From: Polaromonas sp.
GTDB taxonomy: Bacteria > Pseudomonadota > Gammaproteobacteria > Burkholderiales > Burkholderiaceae_C
Assembly (NCBI RefSeq): GCF_029945895.1
Contig: NZ_JAQSDL010000092.1
Span: forward strand, 80,288 to 144,287
Length of the DNA stretch: 64,000 nucleotides
Reading direction: 5' to 3'
Shown: piece after piece, positions 28,128 through 38,399 of the stretch
How the letters are laid out: each line of letters begins with the position of its first letter
Numbering within the stretch: the first letter of the stretch is position 1
Program-made: the position numbers and the translations under genes
Notes under the pieces: generated by a model
The model's database searches: none
What the model was told of the DNA's origin: nothing
What the model saw: the letters and a program-made list of their open reading frames with translations, nothing else

Positions 28128-29006
28128 ATGTTTGAACAACTGGGATTGATAGGCTGCGGCCTGATGGGTGGCTCCTTTGCGCTGGCGCTCAAACGCGCAG
28201 GTCTGGTCAAACGGGTGGTGGGTTACAGCAAGTCGCCGTCGACCACCGAGCGGGCGCGCCAGATGGGCGTGATCGACGTGGAAGCGCCTTCGGCGTTGCT
28301 GGCTGTGTCCGGCGCCGACATCGTGCTGCTGGCCGTGCCGGTGTCCGCCACCGAGGCCACCTTCAAGGCCATCCGCCATCTGGTGACCCCCACAACGCTG
28401 ATCATGGACGTCGGCTCCACCAAGCGCGATGTCGTGGACGCCGCGCGCCGGGTGCTGCGTGACCACCTCGGCTGTTTTGTGCCGGCCCATCCGATCACCG
28501 GCAAGGAAGTTTCGGGCGTCGAACATGCCGATGCGGACCTGTACACCGGAAAGCAGGTCATCCTCACGCCGATCGAGCGCACCTTCACCGTCCAGTTGCA
28601 GAAAGCAGTGGATGTCTGGACGGCGCTGGGCTGCAACGTCGTCAAGATGTCGCCCCAGTCCCATGACGCCGCGTATGCCGCCGTCAGCCATCTGCCGCAC
28701 CTGATTGCGTTTGCGCTGATCAACAGCATCTCCGGCCAGGCTCAGGGCAAGGACTACCTGTCGCTGGCCGGCCCTGGGTTTCGCGACTTCACCCGCATCG
28801 CGGCAAGCGATCCCAAAATGTGGCGGGACATCCTGATTGCCAACCGGGAAGAGTTGCTGGAGCAGTCAAAAATTTTCCAGGCCACCCTGCATTCGCTTGA
28901 AAAACTGATCAGCAGCGGCGACGGCGATGCGCTGGAGGCAGGTATCGACCACGCCAGCCATACCCGCGCCAACTGGCGGATCACCCCCCCCAAAGCCATC
29001 AAATAG
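28128..29006 (+). CDS. tyrA: Prephenate dehydrogenase
   Basis: A 292-residue NAD(P)-dependent enzyme of tyrosine synthesis. Nucleotide-binding [29 protein letters not shown], active-site [18 protein letters not shown], and [21 protein letters not shown] match the family. No chorismate mutase domain is fused (that part is in pheA). The next gene starts 10 bases later. Confidence 0.95.
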   Translation: MFEQLGLIGCGLMGGSFALALKRAGLVKRVVGYSKSPSTTERARQMGVIDVEAPSALLAVSGADIVLLAVPVSATEATFKAIRHLVTPTTLIMDVGSTKRDVVDAARRVLRDHLGCFVPAHPITGKEVSGVEHADADLYTGKQVILTPIERTFTVQLQKAVDVWTALGCNVVKMSPQSHDAAYAAVSHLPHLIAFALINSISGQAQGKDYLSLAGPGFRDFTRIAASDPKMWRDILIANREELLEQSKIFQATLHSLEKLISSGDGDALEAGIDHASHTRANWRITPPKAIK

Positions 29007-29016
29007 GCGCGGGGCC

Positions 29017-30999
29017 ATGTTCGATACCGAGTTCCTGGACATTCCAGCACTGACGGGTGCCGGTGGCAGCGTGCACCTGCCCGGATCCAAAAGCATCTCC
29101 AACCGGGTCCTGCTGCTCGCAGCGCTGAGCCAAGGCCGCACCACGGTGCATGACCTGCTCGCTTCCGACGACACAGCCGTGATGCTTGCCGCCCTGCGAC
29201 AGCTCGGCTGCACGGTGGCGCAAAGCGGCAACAGCGCCGTCATCGACGGCCTGGGCGGCCAGCTGGCGCAAAGGCAGGCCAGGCTCTATCTCGGCAACGC
29301 GGGCACCGCCATGCGGCCGCTGACGGCGGCGCTGGCGCTGCTGGGCGGCGACTTTGAGCTGTCGGGTGTGCCACGCATGCATGAGCGCCCGATCGGCGAC
29401 CTCGTCGATGCGCTGCGCGGCCTGGGTTGCGCCATCGACTACCTGGACGACGACGGTTTTCCGCCGCTGCGCATCCGTACCGGCCAACTGACGCTGGATG
29501 CGCCCATTCGCGTGCGTGGCGATGTCTCCAGCCAGTTCCTGACCGCCCTGCTGCTGGCCCTGCCCCTTGTCGCCACACGGGATATTTCCATCGATGTCGT
29601 CGGCGAGCTGATCTCCCGACCGTATATCGAAATCACGTTGAACCTGCTGGCGCGCTTTGGCATCACCGTCCACCGCGAGGGCTGGCAGCGTTTCACCATT
29701 CCGGGGGGCAGCCGCTACCGCTCGCCCGGCGAGATCCATGTCGAAGGGGACGCCTCATCTGCTAGCTATTTCATAGCGCTTGGCGCAATAGCAGCGGGGG
29801 CTGAAGGCCAAAATGGCATAGAGATTCAGGGCGTGGGCGCAGACTCCATCCAGGGTGATATCCGCTTTGTGGAAGCAGCCCGGATGATGGGCGCCCGCAT
29901 CGACAGCTCGCCCAACACCTTGCGCATCTCGCGCGGCGCCTGGCCGCTCAAGGCCGTCACCCTGGACTGCAACCACATCCCCGATGCGGCCATGACACTG
30001 GCTGTGATGGCGCTGTATGCCGACGGCACCACCACGCTGAGCAATATCGCCAGCTGGCGCGTCAAGGAAACCGACCGCATCGCCGCGATGGCCTGCGAGT
30101 TGCGCAAGCTGGGCGCCAACGTGGAGGAAGGTGCCGACTACATCCGCATCACGCCGCCAATCCGGTGGAAAACGGCCGCCATCCACACCTACGACGATCA
30201 TCGCGTGGCCATGTGTTTTTCGCTGGCGGCCTTCAACCCGGCACGCCTGCCGGTGCGCATTCTGGATCCGAAATGTGTCGCCAAGACCTTTCCGGACTAC
30301 TTCGAAGCCCTGTTATCGGTGTCGGTGACCGAGCGCCGGCTGATCCCGGTGATCTGCGTGGACGGCCCCACCGCGTCGGGCAAAGGCACGCTGGCCGCCC
30401 TGGTGGCGCATCGCCTCGGCTACCACTATCTCGACTCGGGCGCCCTGTACCGCCTGACGGCCTTTGCCGCCGGTCGGGACGGCGTGGCGCTCGATGACGA
30501 AGCCGGTGTCGCGGCCGTTGCGCGCACCCTGCCGGTGCGTTTTCAGGGCGACCAGGTCTTCCTCGGTCAGGAAAACGTCTCGGACGCCATCCGCAGCGAA
30601 GCCGCTGGCATGGCCGCCTCCCGGGTGTCGGTGCATCCTGCCGTGCGCGACGCCCTGACCGAGCTGCAGCGGGGCTTTCGGCAGTTGCCCGGACTGGTGG
30701 CCGACGGGCGCGACATGGGCACCGTGATTTTCCCGGACGCCGCGCTGAAAATCTTCCTGACGGCAAGTGCCCGGCACCGGGCGGAACGGCGCCATAAGCA
30801 ATTGATTTCAAAGGGAATTCCGGCTACAATAGCCGCGATTGAGCAGGATTTGGAGGCTAGGGACGCGCGTGACATGTCACGACAATCCGCCCCTTTGAAG
30901 CCTGCTGATGACGCCAGGCCCCTGGACAACTCCGAGCTGTCGATTGAAGAATCGGTAGCCCAGGTGCTGGACTGGTGGCAAGGCAGCCGGCCCTTCTGA
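29017..30999 (+). CDS. aroA-cmk: Fused EPSP synthase (AroA) - cytidylate kinase (Cmk)
   Basis: A 660-residue two-enzyme fusion. Residues ~1-440 are 5-enolpyruvylshikimate-3-phosphate synthase: [69 protein letters not shown]. Residues ~445-660 are cytidylate kinase: P-loop [48 protein letters not shown], and [14 protein letters not shown]. No stop or start separates them. It joins a shikimate-pathway step with CMP/dCMP phosphorylation. Residues ~249-268 overlap a possible short-repeat match. Confidence 0.96.
   Translation: MFDTEFLDIPALTGAGGSVHLPGSKSISNRVLLLAALSQGRTTVHDLLASDDTAVMLAALRQLGCTVAQSGNSAVIDGLGGQLAQRQARLYLGNAGTAMRPLTAALALLGGDFELSGVPRMHERPIGDLVDALRGLGCAIDYLDDDGFPPLRIRTGQLTLDAPIRVRGDVSSQFLTALLLALPLVATRDISIDVVGELISRPYIEITLNLLARFGITVHREGWQRFTIPGGSRYRSPGEIHVEGDASSASYFIALGAIAAGAEGQNGIEIQGVGADSIQGDIRFVEAARMMGARIDSSPNTLRISRGAWPLKAVTLDCNHIPDAAMTLAVMALYADGTTTLSNIASWRVKETDRIAAMACELRKLGANVEEGADYIRITPPIRWKTAAIHTYDDHRVAMCFSLAAFNPARLPVRILDPKCVAKTFPDYFEALLSVSVTERRLIPVICVDGPTASGKGTLAALVAHRLGYHYLDSGALYRLTAFAAGRDGVALDDEAGVAAVARTLPVRFQGDQVFLGQENVSDAIRSEAAGMAASRVSVHPAVRDALTELQRGFRQLPGLVADGRDMGTVIFPDAALKIFLTASARHRAERRHKQLISKGIPATIAAIEQDLEARDARDMSRQSAPLKPADDARPLDNSELSIEESVAQVLDWWQGSRPF
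29765..29820 (+). repeat. Possible short dispersed repeat inside aroA
   Basis: GCTATTTCATAGCGCTTGGC, GCAATAGCAGCGGGGGCTGA and AGGCCAAAATGGCAT resemble the family. The first part encodes ASYFIALGA, which is conserved in AroA for functional reasons, so the match may be partly chance. Tentative. Confidence 0.4.
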
Positions 31000-31137
31000 C
31001 ACTCAACGCACGCCAGTGCACGGTCAGCGGGATCATTTAACTTAACCGCGGGTCACCCGCACACAACCGCCGCAGTCAGCTCTAAAAACGATAGCAATGG
31101 TGCCGTCGGAAACCTGCTCTGTGGATTAGGAAAATCA

Positions 31138-32823
31138 ATGTCTGAATCTTTTGCCGCCCTCTTTGAAGAATCGCTGAAACGCTCCGAAATGCGTACGGGC
31201 GAAGTCATTACCGCCGAGGTAGTGCGTATTGATCACAACCACGTGGTTGTGAATGCCGGACTCAAATCCGAGGCTTATGTCCCCCTCGAAGAATTCAAGA
31301 ACGACCAGGGCGAACTCGAAGTCCAGGTCGGCGACTTTGTTTCCGTGGCCATCGACTCGGTCGAAAACGGTTACGGCGACACCCTGCTCTCCCGCGACAA
31401 GGCCAAGCGCCTGGCTTCGTGGATGAGCCTGGAAAAAGCCCTCGAATCGGGCGAATTTGTCACTGGCCAGACCAGCGGCAAGGTCAAGGGCGGCCTGACC
31501 GTTCTGGTCAACGGCATCCGTGCCTTCCTGCCCGGCTCGCTGATCGACACCCGCCCCGTCAAGGACTTGTCTCCGTACGAGAACAAGACCATGGAATTCA
31601 AGGTCATCAAGCTCGACCGCAAGCGCAACAACGTCGTGCTGTCACGTCGTGCAGTGGTCGAAGCCTCGATGGGCGAGGAACGCGCCAAGCTGATGGAAAC
31701 CCTGAAAGAAGGCTCTGCCGTCAAGGGCATCGTCAAGAACATCACCGAATACGGTGCCTTCGTGGACCTGGGCGGCATCGACGGCCTGCTGCACATCACC
31801 GACATGGCATGGCGCCGTGTGCGTCACCCGAGCGAAGTGGTGACGGCTGGCCAGGAAATCGTGGCCAAGATCCTGAAGTTCGACACCGAGAAAAACCGTG
31901 TCTCGCTGGGTCTGAAGCAGATGGGCGACGACCCATGGATGGGCGTGAACCGCCGCTACCCGCAAGGCACGCGCCTCTTCGGCAAGATCACCAACATCGC
32001 CGACTACGGCGCGTTTGTCGAACTCGAGCCAGGCATCGAAGGCCTGGTCCACGTGTCCGAAATGGACTGGACCAACAAGAACGTGGCCCCGAGCAAGCTC
32101 GTCAACCTCGGCGACGAAGTCGAAGTCATGGTTCTGGAAATCGACGAAGACAAGCGCCGCATCAGCCTGGGCATGAAGCAGTGCAAGGCCAACCCGTGGC
32201 AAGAGTTCGCGCAGGACACCAAGCGCGGCGACCGCGTCAAGGGCCCGATCAAGTCGATCACCGATTTCGGCGTCTTTGTGGGCCTGGCTGCCGGCATCGA
32301 CGGCCTGGTGCACCTCTCCGACCTCTCGTGGAACGAACCCGGCGAAGCCGCCGTTCGCAACTACAAAAAGGGCCAGGAAGTCGAAGCCATCGTGCTGGCA
32401 GTCGATGTGGACCGCGAGCGTATCTCCCTGGGTATCAAGCAGCTTGATTCCGACCCGTTCACCACCTTCGTGTCGATCAACGACAAGGGTGCGGTTGTGA
32501 CCGGCAAGGTCAAGACGGTTGACGCCAAGGGCGCAGAGATCGATCTGGGCGAAGACATCATCGGTTACCTGCGTGCCAGCGAAATCAGCCGTGACCGCGT
32601 CGAAGACGCGCGCAACGTTCTGAAAGAAGGCGACGAAGTGTCCGCAGTCGTGGTGAACGTGGATCGCAAGACCCGCAACATCCAGCTGTCGGTCAAGGCC
32701 AAGGACAACGTTGACCAGCAGGAAGCCATGGCGACCCTGAGCCAGCAGTCTTCGCGTGAAAGCGCCGGCCTGACCAACCTGGGCGCCCTGCTGCGCGCCA
32801 AGCTGGACAACAACGAGAAGTAA
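31138..32823 (+). CDS. rpsA: 30S ribosomal protein S1
   Basis: A 561-residue protein with six S1 (OB-fold) RNA-binding repeats at roughly 21-88, 106-172, 192-260, 277-347, 364-434 and 451-520 (for example [20 protein letters not shown] and [20 protein letters not shown]). It recruits mRNA to the 30S subunit. The first two repeats are the S2-binding, diverged ones. An S1 leader of 138 bases separates it from aroA-cmk, and ihfB follows, the usual order in proteobacteria. A strong AGGAAAAT ribosome site lies before the ATG. Confidence 0.97.
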   Translation: MSESFAALFEESLKRSEMRTGEVITAEVVRIDHNHVVVNAGLKSEAYVPLEEFKNDQGELEVQVGDFVSVAIDSVENGYGDTLLSRDKAKRLASWMSLEKALESGEFVTGQTSGKVKGGLTVLVNGIRAFLPGSLIDTRPVKDLSPYENKTMEFKVIKLDRKRNNVVLSRRAVVEASMGEERAKLMETLKEGSAVKGIVKNITEYGAFVDLGGIDGLLHITDMAWRRVRHPSEVVTAGQEIVAKILKFDTEKNRVSLGLKQMGDDPWMGVNRRYPQGTRLFGKITNIADYGAFVELEPGIEGLVHVSEMDWTNKNVAPSKLVNLGDEVEVMVLEIDEDKRRISLGMKQCKANPWQEFAQDTKRGDRVKGPIKSITDFGVFVGLAAGIDGLVHLSDLSWNEPGEAAVRNYKKGQEVEAIVLAVDVDRERISLGIKQLDSDPFTTFVSINDKGAVVTGKVKTVDAKGAEIDLGEDIIGYLRASEISRDRVEDARNVLKEGDEVSAVVVNVDRKTRNIQLSVKAKDNVDQQEAMATLSQQSSRESAGLTNLGALLRAKLDNNEK

Positions 32824-32839
32824 ACCGGACTTCCGAGAC

Positions 32840-32872
32840 ATGGCGTGCCCGCTCCCCGGAACGGCACGCCAT
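32840..32872 (+). terminator. Hairpin between rpsA and ihfB
   Basis: A 10 bp perfect stem ATGGCGTGCC / GGCACGCCAT with a 13-base loop, followed by a weak TTCTCTG run. It could attenuate transcription between rpsA and ihfB; the poor T tract makes it doubtful as a full terminator. Confidence 0.5.
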
Positions 32873-32892
32873 TTCTCTGTCCCCTGATTTTT

Positions 32893-33204
32893 ATGACCCG
32901 AAGCGATCTTGTCGAGGAACTGGCTGCACGTTTCAGCCAGCTGACCCACCGCGATGCCGAATATGCCGTCAAGACAATTCTTGACGCCATGAGCGATGCG
33001 CTGGTGCGTGGGCACCGCATAGAGATTCGTGGTTTTGGCAGTTTTTCGATCAACCGGCGCCCGCCGCGCATGGGTCGTAACCCGCGCTCTGGCGAAAGCG
33101 TTGCGATCCCGGAAAAACGTGTTCCCCATTTCAAGCCGGGCAAAGCCCTGCGCGAAGCGGTGGATACCCGGACCGAAGAAATGCTGGCACCTCCTGTCAA
33201 ATAG
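32893..33204 (+). CDS. ihfB: Integration host factor beta subunit
   Basis: A 103-residue HU/IHF-family DNA-bending protein. [29 protein letters not shown] and [20 protein letters not shown] carry the family signature, including the beta-arm Pro that intercalates DNA. IHF helps NtrC-type activators contact sigma-54 polymerase. The start at 32893 matches the family; an upstream in-frame Met would add 16 unrelated residues. Confidence 0.95.
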   Translation: MTRSDLVEELAARFSQLTHRDAEYAVKTILDAMSDALVRGHRIEIRGFGSFSINRRPPRMGRNPRSGESVAIPEKRVPHFKPGKALREAVDTRTEEMLAPPVK

Positions 33205-33256
33205 CAGCGTCCCGCCTGGTGCTGGCTACAATTGCCGGACCACAAGGGGACCTGCA

Positions 33257-33529
33257 GTGAAATACCTCATGTGGCTGCTCAAGGCAGCCATTTTTTTTAC
33301 GCTTTTTGCGTTTGCGCTGAACAACCAGCAAGCCGTTTCCGTGTATTTCTTTTTCGGCACGCTCTGGCAGGCGCCCCTTGTGCTGGTGGTGCTGGTCACC
33401 TTTGCCTGCGGACTGGCCACCGGCGTCCTGATGATGATGCCGCGTTGGTGGAAAAAACGCAGAAGCGCGCGGGCCAGCCAGCAGAGCCAGCTCGGCGAAC
33501 ACCCCTCCACCATGCACCATGGACTTTGA
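33257..33529 (+). CDS. lapA: LapA-family (DUF1049) membrane protein
   Basis: A 90-residue inner-membrane protein with two transmembrane segments (YLMWLLKAAIFFTLFAFALN and VLVVLVTFACGLATGVLMMM) separated by NNQQAVSVYFFFG, the LapA signature, and a basic cytoplasmic tail. The GTG start at 33257 is chosen because AAGGGGA lies 8 bases upstream. LapA works with LapB in control of lipopolysaccharide synthesis. It overlaps lapB by 11 bases. Confidence 0.88.
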   Translation: MKYLMWLLKAAIFFTLFAFALNNQQAVSVYFFFGTLWQAPLVLVVLVTFACGLATGVLMMMPRWWKKRRSARASQQSQLGEHPSTMHHGL

Positions 33530-34664
33530 TTTCACCTGGGTTTTGCTCGGGTTTCCGATTGCCTTCACGCTGGGCTGGCTGGCGTCACGGCTGGACCTGA
33601 GACAGCTGCGGATCGAAAACCGGCAGGCGCCCAAGGCCTACTTTCGTGGCCTCAATTTCCTGCTCAACGAGCAGCAGGACCAGGCGATTGACGCCTTCAT
33701 CGAGGCCGTCCAGAACGACCCCGACACCTCCGAGCTGCATTTCGCGCTGGGCAACCTGTTTCGCCGCCGTGGCGAGTACGAGCGGGCCGTTCGGGTCCAT
33801 GAACACCTGATGTCGCGCGGTGACCTGACCCAGACCGAGCGCGACCGCGCACAACACGCGTTGGCGCTCGACTTCCTGAAAGCCGGCCTGCTGGACCGCG
33901 CGGAGGTGGCGCTGCGCAAGCTCGAAGGCACGACTTACGAGGAAGAAGCCCGGCTGGCGCGGCTGTCGATTTACGAGCGTTCGCGCGACTGGGCCCATGC
34001 CACGGAAATCGCCGGCAAGCTTGACAGCGCCAGCCATGGCAGCTTCAGCGGCCGCCAGGCCCACTACCTGTGTGAGCAGGCCCAGGCTGCCTGCGCGTCC
34101 GGCGACACGGCGCAGGCGCTGGACACGCTGCAACAGGCGGTCAAGCTGGCACCGGCTTCACCGCGCCCGCTGATCGATCTGGCCAAACTGCAAAGCCAGC
34201 TGGGCCGGCACCAGGATGCTTTCGAGACCCTGCTCAAACTTGAAAAAACCGCGCCGCAGGCGTTGCCACTGGCAGCAGGACTGCTGGGCAACCTTGCACA
34301 GCAAGGCGGCCAGCAACAGAAGGCCGTTGACCTGCTGCAGGCCAGTTATGCGAACATGCCATCCATTGACGTGGTTGAAGCCATCATCAAGATCGACACC
34401 CAACCCGGCGAGCCACGCGACCGTTATGTCCAGCACCTGGAGCGCGAGGCCTCGCTGGTAGCTGCCGCAAAATGGCTTGCAGGTGAAAAGTTCGGCGACG
34501 ATCATCAACGCGCGTTGGTTCAGCGTGCGCTGGACAAAGCCACCAAACCCCTGATGCGTTACCGCTGCGCCGCCTGCGGTTTCGAAGCGACCCAACACTT
34601 CTGGCACTGCCCCGGCTGCCAGGCCTGGGACAGCTATCCTGCGCGCCGTATTGAAGAGTTATGA
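33519..34664 (+). CDS. lapB: LPS assembly protein LapB (YciM)
   Basis: A 381-residue protein: an N-terminal membrane anchor (FTWVLLGFPIAFTLGWLAS), about eight TPR units (AYFRGLNFLLNEQQDQAIDA onwards), and a C-terminal rubredoxin-like metal knuckle YRCAACGFEATQHFWHCPGC with both CxxC pairs. In E. coli LapB directs FtsH to degrade LpxC and so sets LPS output. Overlap with lapA and nearby heptose genes (hldE1, hldD) support an envelope role. Confidence 0.94.
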   Translation: MDFDFTWVLLGFPIAFTLGWLASRLDLRQLRIENRQAPKAYFRGLNFLLNEQQDQAIDAFIEAVQNDPDTSELHFALGNLFRRRGEYERAVRVHEHLMSRGDLTQTERDRAQHALALDFLKAGLLDRAEVALRKLEGTTYEEEARLARLSIYERSRDWAHATEIAGKLDSASHGSFSGRQAHYLCEQAQAACASGDTAQALDTLQQAVKLAPASPRPLIDLAKLQSQLGRHQDAFETLLKLEKTAPQALPLAAGLLGNLAQQGGQQQKAVDLLQASYANMPSIDVVEAIIKIDTQPGEPRDRYVQHLEREASLVAAAKWLAGEKFGDDHQRALVQRALDKATKPLMRYRCAACGFEATQHFWHCPGCQAWDSYPARRIEEL

Positions 34665-34675
34665 AAAAGCTAGGC

Positions 34676-34757
34676 ACACCCCGTGGAGGCTTCGCCTCCT
34701 CCCCCTTGCAGGGGCAACAGCTGTGGCCCGGCAAAGCCGGTTCCACGCTGTTCCCGT
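34676..34757 (+). repeat. GC-rich intergenic repeat, diverged variant of family 2
   Basis: Between lapB and the heptose kinase gene: CCCCGTGGAGGCTTCGCCTC, CCCCCTTGCAGGGGCAAC, CCCGGCAAAGCCGG. It shares the GCCCGGCAAAGCCGG and C-rich blocks with family 2 but not the full order. GGAGGC-TTC-GCCTCC forms a hairpin that could also end lapB transcripts. Confidence 0.55.
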
Positions 34758-34773
34758 TTGAAGATAACTACGC

Positions 34774-35718
34774 ATGACCGCTTCAAAACTATCCCGTGAA
34801 CAGCTCGCCAAGGCCTGCGTGCTGGTGGTTGGCGATGCCATGCTGGACCGCTACTGGTACGGCGCGGTGGACCGGATCTCGCCGGAAGCGCCTGTTCCCG
34901 TGGTGCGGGTCACGCGCCAGGAAGAACGCATGGGCGGCGCGGCCAACGTGGCCTACAACATTGTGACCGTGGGCGCGCGCGCCTCGCTGCTGAGTGTGGT
35001 CGGCGACGACGAAGCCAGCCACCAGCTCGAGGCCCTGGTGGCCGGCTCGGGCATCACACCCTGCTTTGGTCGCGACCCGCAGCTCAAGACCACGGTCAAG
35101 CTGCGCGTGATCGGCCGCCAGCAACAGTTGTTGCGCCTGGATTTTGAAAATACGCCCGAGAACGAAGTGCTGGCCTCGCAGTCGGCCGAGTTCGAAAAAC
35201 TGCTGCCGGCGCATGACACGGTTCTGTTCTCCGACTACGGCAAGGGCGGGCTGGCGCACATCGGCCTGATGATTGCGCAGGCCCGAGCCGCCGGCAAGGT
35301 GGTGCTGGTCGACCCCAAGGGCTCGGACTACTCGCGCTACCAGAACGCCACAGCGATCACGCCGAACCGCGCCGAACTCGAGCAGGTCATCGGCCCGTGG
35401 CAGGATGAAGCCGACCTGGAGCGCAAGGCGCAGAACCTGCGCGAGCAGCTCCAGCTGCAGGCGGTGCTGCTGACACGCAGTGAAGAAGGCATGACACTGT
35501 TTGACGCCCAGGGCCAGCTGCATGTGCCGGCGCTGGCGCGCGAAGTTTTCGACGTCACCGGAGCCGGCGACACCGTGATCGGCACCCTGGCCGCCATGGC
35601 AGCCGCCGGCCTGAGCCTGCGCGAAGCCGTCCCGGTGGCCAACCGCGCCGGCGGCATCGTGGTCGGCAAATTCGGCACGGCGACGGTCAGCTACGGCGAG
35701 CTGTTTGCCGCGCCCTGA
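34774..35718 (+). CDS. rfaE1: D-glycero-beta-D-manno-heptose-7-phosphate kinase
   Basis: A 314-residue PfkB-family kinase for ADP-heptose synthesis in LPS inner core. [20 protein letters not shown], the sugar-binding [11 protein letters not shown] and the C-terminal anion-hole signature [18 protein letters not shown] with catalytic Asp. The nucleotidyltransferase half of E. coli HldE is absent, so a separate RfaE2 is needed elsewhere. hldD follows 16 bases later. Confidence 0.93.
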   Translation: MTASKLSREQLAKACVLVVGDAMLDRYWYGAVDRISPEAPVPVVRVTRQEERMGGAANVAYNIVTVGARASLLSVVGDDEASHQLEALVAGSGITPCFGRDPQLKTTVKLRVIGRQQQLLRLDFENTPENEVLASQSAEFEKLLPAHDTVLFSDYGKGGLAHIGLMIAQARAAGKVVLVDPKGSDYSRYQNATAITPNRAELEQVIGPWQDEADLERKAQNLREQLQLQAVLLTRSEEGMTLFDAQGQLHVPALAREVFDVTGAGDTVIGTLAAMAAAGLSLREAVPVANRAGGIVVGKFGTATVSYGELFAAP

Positions 35719-35734
35719 AAGACAAGGAACAAAT

Positions 35735-36751
35735 ATGAAAATAGTGGTTACCGGCGCAGCGGGGTTTATTGGCGCCAACCTCATCAAGGGGCTGAACGCT
35801 CGCGGCATCGACAACATCATTGCCGTCGATGACCTGACCGACGGCGACAAGTTCCGCAACCTGGCCGACCTGCAGATCGCCGACTACATTGACGCCGACG
35901 ATTTCTACGAGCTGTTTGCCGAATCCGCCTTTGGCAATGTCGAGGCGGTTTTCCACGAGGGCGCCTGCAGCGACACCATGGAGCCCGACGGCAAGTACAT
36001 GATGGACAACAACTACGCGCTGTCCTGCGACCTGTTTGCGGCCTGCCAGGAGCAACGCACCCGGCTGCTCTACGCCTCCTCGGCCGCAACCTATGGCGGT
36101 TCAAGCACCTTCCGCGAGTCGCCCGAGTTCGAAAAGCCGCTCAATGTCTACGGCTACTCCAAGCTGCTGTTCGACCAGCGGCTGCGGCGCGAACTGGGGG
36201 CCGACTTTTCCGGCACGGCCACCCAGGTCGCGGGTTTTCGCTATTTCAATGTGTACGGACCGCGCGAGCAGCACAAGGGGCGCATGGCCAGCGTCGCCTT
36301 TCACCAGTTCAACCAGTTCCGCGCCGAGGGCAAGGTCAAGCTGTTCGGCGAGTACGGCGGTTATGGCCGGGGCGGGCAGATGCGCGACTTCGTCTTCATC
36401 GACGACGTCGTGGCTGTCAATCTCTGGTTTTTCGACAACCCCCGGAAGTCCGGCCTTTTCAACCTCGGCACCGGCCGCGCTCAGCCCTTCAACGATGTGG
36501 CGCTGGCCGTCGTCAACACCCTGCGCCAGCAACAGGGCGATGCCCCGCTGACCCTGGAAGAAGCTGCCCACGGCAGCCTGATCGACTACATCGACTTCCC
36601 GGCCGCGCTGGTCGGCAAGTACCAGAGTTACACCCAGGCCGACCTGACGGCCCTGCGCGCAGCCGGCTGCCAGCATGCCTTTGCCGATGTGCAGACCGGT
36701 GTAGCGGCCTACATGCGTGCCTTGACCGAGGGCGAAGCCGCCAGAGCGTGA
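35735..36751 (+). CDS. hldD: ADP-L-glycero-D-manno-heptose 6-epimerase
   Basis: A 338-residue extended short-chain dehydrogenase. NADP-binding [20 protein letters not shown], catalytic [10 protein letters not shown] (YxxxK), [20 protein letters not shown], and [15 protein letters not shown] are diagnostic. It makes the L,D-heptose precursor of the LPS inner core from the product of the preceding kinase pathway. The start at 35735 is preceded by AAGGAAC. Confidence 0.95.
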   Translation: MKIVVTGAAGFIGANLIKGLNARGIDNIIAVDDLTDGDKFRNLADLQIADYIDADDFYELFAESAFGNVEAVFHEGACSDTMEPDGKYMMDNNYALSCDLFAACQEQRTRLLYASSAATYGGSSTFRESPEFEKPLNVYGYSKLLFDQRLRRELGADFSGTATQVAGFRYFNVYGPREQHKGRMASVAFHQFNQFRAEGKVKLFGEYGGYGRGGQMRDFVFIDDVVAVNLWFFDNPRKSGLFNLGTGRAQPFNDVALAVVNTLRQQQGDAPLTLEEAAHGSLIDYIDFPAALVGKYQSYTQADLTALRAAGCQHAFADVQTGVAAYMRALTEGEAARA

Positions 36752-36773
36752 ACTGCCTGCGACCGGCTTCCCG

Positions 36774-37124
36774 TCAGCGCGGATGGGCCGGTGCGGTGGC
36801 CTCTGCCGTTGAAGCGCCATCGGCCTGCGGCTCGGGGAAACGGTAATACAGGTTGTTGAGGTAGTGCACCACGTCGGTCACGTCCTCTTCGCGCCAGCCC
36901 AGCCCCGAGGTGTTCTGCCAGCGCTCGACTTCGGCCTTGAGACTGGCCCAATTGCTGGCCGCCTTCCTGTCGCGCCAATGAAGCTGGCTGTTGTGGCAGC
37001 CAATGCAATGTGTCGAATACAGCAGTTCGCCGCGCAGGGCGTCGGTTTTTGTCCGGGCAGCCACAGGCCCGGGAAGACCCCAGAGAGCAATCACAAGAAC
37101 GGCAAACCACTTTTGAATCGTCAC
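36774..37124 (-). CDS. Small monohaem cytochrome c
   Basis: A 116-residue periplasmic c-type cytochrome. Signal peptide IQKWFAVLVIALWGLPGPVA; haem-binding CIGCHNSQLHWRD near residue 41. The distal Met ligand is not obvious (no Met in the mature C-terminus), so the sixth ligand may be a His or other residue. Two conserved aromatic helices end in LNNLYYRFP. Partner unknown. Ends 10 bases before the CBS gene in reading order reversed; both are on the minus strand. Confidence 0.82.
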   Translation of the reverse strand: MTIQKWFAVLVIALWGLPGPVAARTKTDALRGELLYSTHCIGCHNSQLHWRDRKAASNWASLKAEVERWQNTSGLGWREEDVTDVVHYLNNLYYRFPEPQADGASTAEATAPAHPR

Positions 37125-37134
37125 GGGGATCTCC

Positions 37135-37587
37135 TCAAGCGCGCTGCTCGAATTCCCGGTCCCTGGCGCCGATCACTCCGGCGGCCAGGTCGGCCAGCTC
37201 CCGGGTCAACAGCTCCAGGATGTCCTCCATCGTGACAACGCCCGTCAGCCGTCCCGCCTCATCAACAATGACCAGCCGGCGCAGCCGGTGCCTGCGCATC
37301 AGTGCCACCGCGTCCATCGCATCCATCTCCGGGGTCGCCTGAACAAGCTCAACGGACATGACGTCGCCAGCGGTGAAGACCTCGGGGTCCAGCCCTTCGG
37401 CCATGAGGGCGAGCACCAGGTCCCTGTCGGTCAGGATGCCGACCGGCCGGCCCTTTTGCGCCGCATCGACGACGACGAGCGCGCCAACATGGTGCTTGCG
37501 CATCAGCTGGGCGGCCACAGCCGCCGGGGTCTCGGGCTCGACCACGGCCACCACGGCGGTTGCAAAGTCTTTCAAACGAGTGGGCAT
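37135..37587 (-). CDS. Twin CBS-domain protein
   Basis: A 150-residue protein of two CBS domains: the first ~15-72 (AAQLMRKHHVGALVVVD, PVGILTDRDLVLALM), the second ~82-135 (MDAVALMRRHRLRRLVIVDE, LTGVVTMEDILELL). CBS pairs bind adenosine nucleotides as energy sensors. No effector domain is fused. The start at 37587 has AAGGAGCGG just upstream; an in-frame extension reaches back to 37764 but is not CBS-like. Confidence 0.88.
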   Translation of the reverse strand: MPTRLKDFATAVVAVVEPETPAAVAAQLMRKHHVGALVVVDAAQKGRPVGILTDRDLVLALMAEGLDPEVFTAGDVMSVELVQATPEMDAMDAVALMRRHRLRRLVIVDEAGRLTGVVTMEDILELLTRELADLAAGVIGARDREFEQRA

Positions 37588-37784
37588 TTTCCGCTCCTTT
37601 TCGCTGCCTGAAGGCGTCTTTGTGGCGATACTGCAGCTTATGCCTTTCCCGGCGCCTGCATCGTTGATCCAGCGCAAATACCCGGGCCGGTCAACCCGGC
37701 TGCTGCAACAGCCGTTAAATGCGGGACATCCTGGTTCACGGGAGGGATCACCCGCTTCAACCATCCATTTTGAGGAGCTTCCTG

Positions 37785-38276
37785 ATGTTCAAGAAACTGC
37801 TGGCCTTCGTGGCCACCATGTATGTCGCCATGGCCTTTGCCGCCGTCGACGTCAACACCGCCACAACGGCCGAACTCGACAGCATCAAGGGCATCGGCCC
37901 CGTCAAATCCGCCCTGATCATGGCCGAACGCAAGAAGACGCCGTTCAAGGACTGGAATGACTTTGTCACCCGCGTCAAGGGTGTGGGCACCGACAGCGCC
38001 GCCAAGTTTTCCGCCGACGGCCTGACCGTCAATGGCACCAGCTACAAGGCCGGCGGCAAAGCAGGCGTCAAAGCCGACAAGCCGGTGACTGAAAAAGCCA
38101 AGGATGCCGCGGTCGCCACCAAGGACGCCGTCAAGGGCGCGGCCATGGCCACCAAAGATGCAGCCAAGGAAACCGCCAAGGACGTCAAGGCCGCCGTGAC
38201 CCCCAAACCCGACACCAAAGCCGAAGTCAAAGCCGACGTGAAGGCCGGCGCCAAGACCGAGCCCGCCAAGAAGTAA
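37785..38276 (+). CDS. ComEA-like helix-hairpin-helix protein with Lys/Ala-rich tail
   Basis: A 163-residue protein. Signal peptide FKKLLAFVATMYVAMAFA, then a ComEA-type helix-hairpin-helix domain (VDVNTATTAELDSIKGIGPV, FKDWNDFVTRVKGVG), a DNA-binding unit used in DNA uptake. The last ~75 residues are a lysine/alanine-rich repetitive tail (AAVATKDAVKGAAMATKDAA, KAEVKADVKAG) resembling histone-H1/LEA-type helices. GAGGAG precedes the ATG at 37785. Such tailed proteins may bind DNA in the periplasm; function unproven. Confidence 0.8.
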   Translation: MFKKLLAFVATMYVAMAFAAVDVNTATTAELDSIKGIGPVKSALIMAERKKTPFKDWNDFVTRVKGVGTDSAAKFSADGLTVNGTSYKAGGKAGVKADKPVTEKAKDAAVATKDAVKGAAMATKDAAKETAKDVKAAVTPKPDTKAEVKADVKAGAKTEPAKK

Positions 38277-38296
38277 GCGCGCCGCGCCTGGGAAAC

Positions 38297-38319
38297 AACC
38301 CGCCTTGTGCGGGTTTTTT
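38297..38319 (+). terminator. Rho-independent terminator after ComEA-like gene
   Basis: AACCCGC-CTTGT-GCGGGTT followed by TTTTC, 20 bases past the stop codon. Confidence 0.85.
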
Positions 38320-38323
38320 CATG

Positions 38324-38379
38324 CCTTTTCGGCCGCCAGCCCTTATGCCACAAGCGCAAACAGCTATCGAAAACAGAGC
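38324..38379 (-). repeat. Short dispersed repeat, intergenic
   Basis: Minus strand reads GCTCTGTTTTCGATAGCTGT, TTGCGCT, then ATAAGGGCTGGCGGCC. Near-consensus copy between the ComEA-like gene and the SelD-associated flavoprotein gene. Confidence 0.8.
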
Positions 38380-38399
38380 GCGTCAGGAAACGTCCCCGG

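Noticed and set aside
31080..31106. GCTCTAAAAACGATAGCAAT upstream of rpsA as another short-repeat copy
   Set aside because: Only the first ~17 bases resemble the family; the TGCGCA and AAGGGCTGGAGG blocks are missing.
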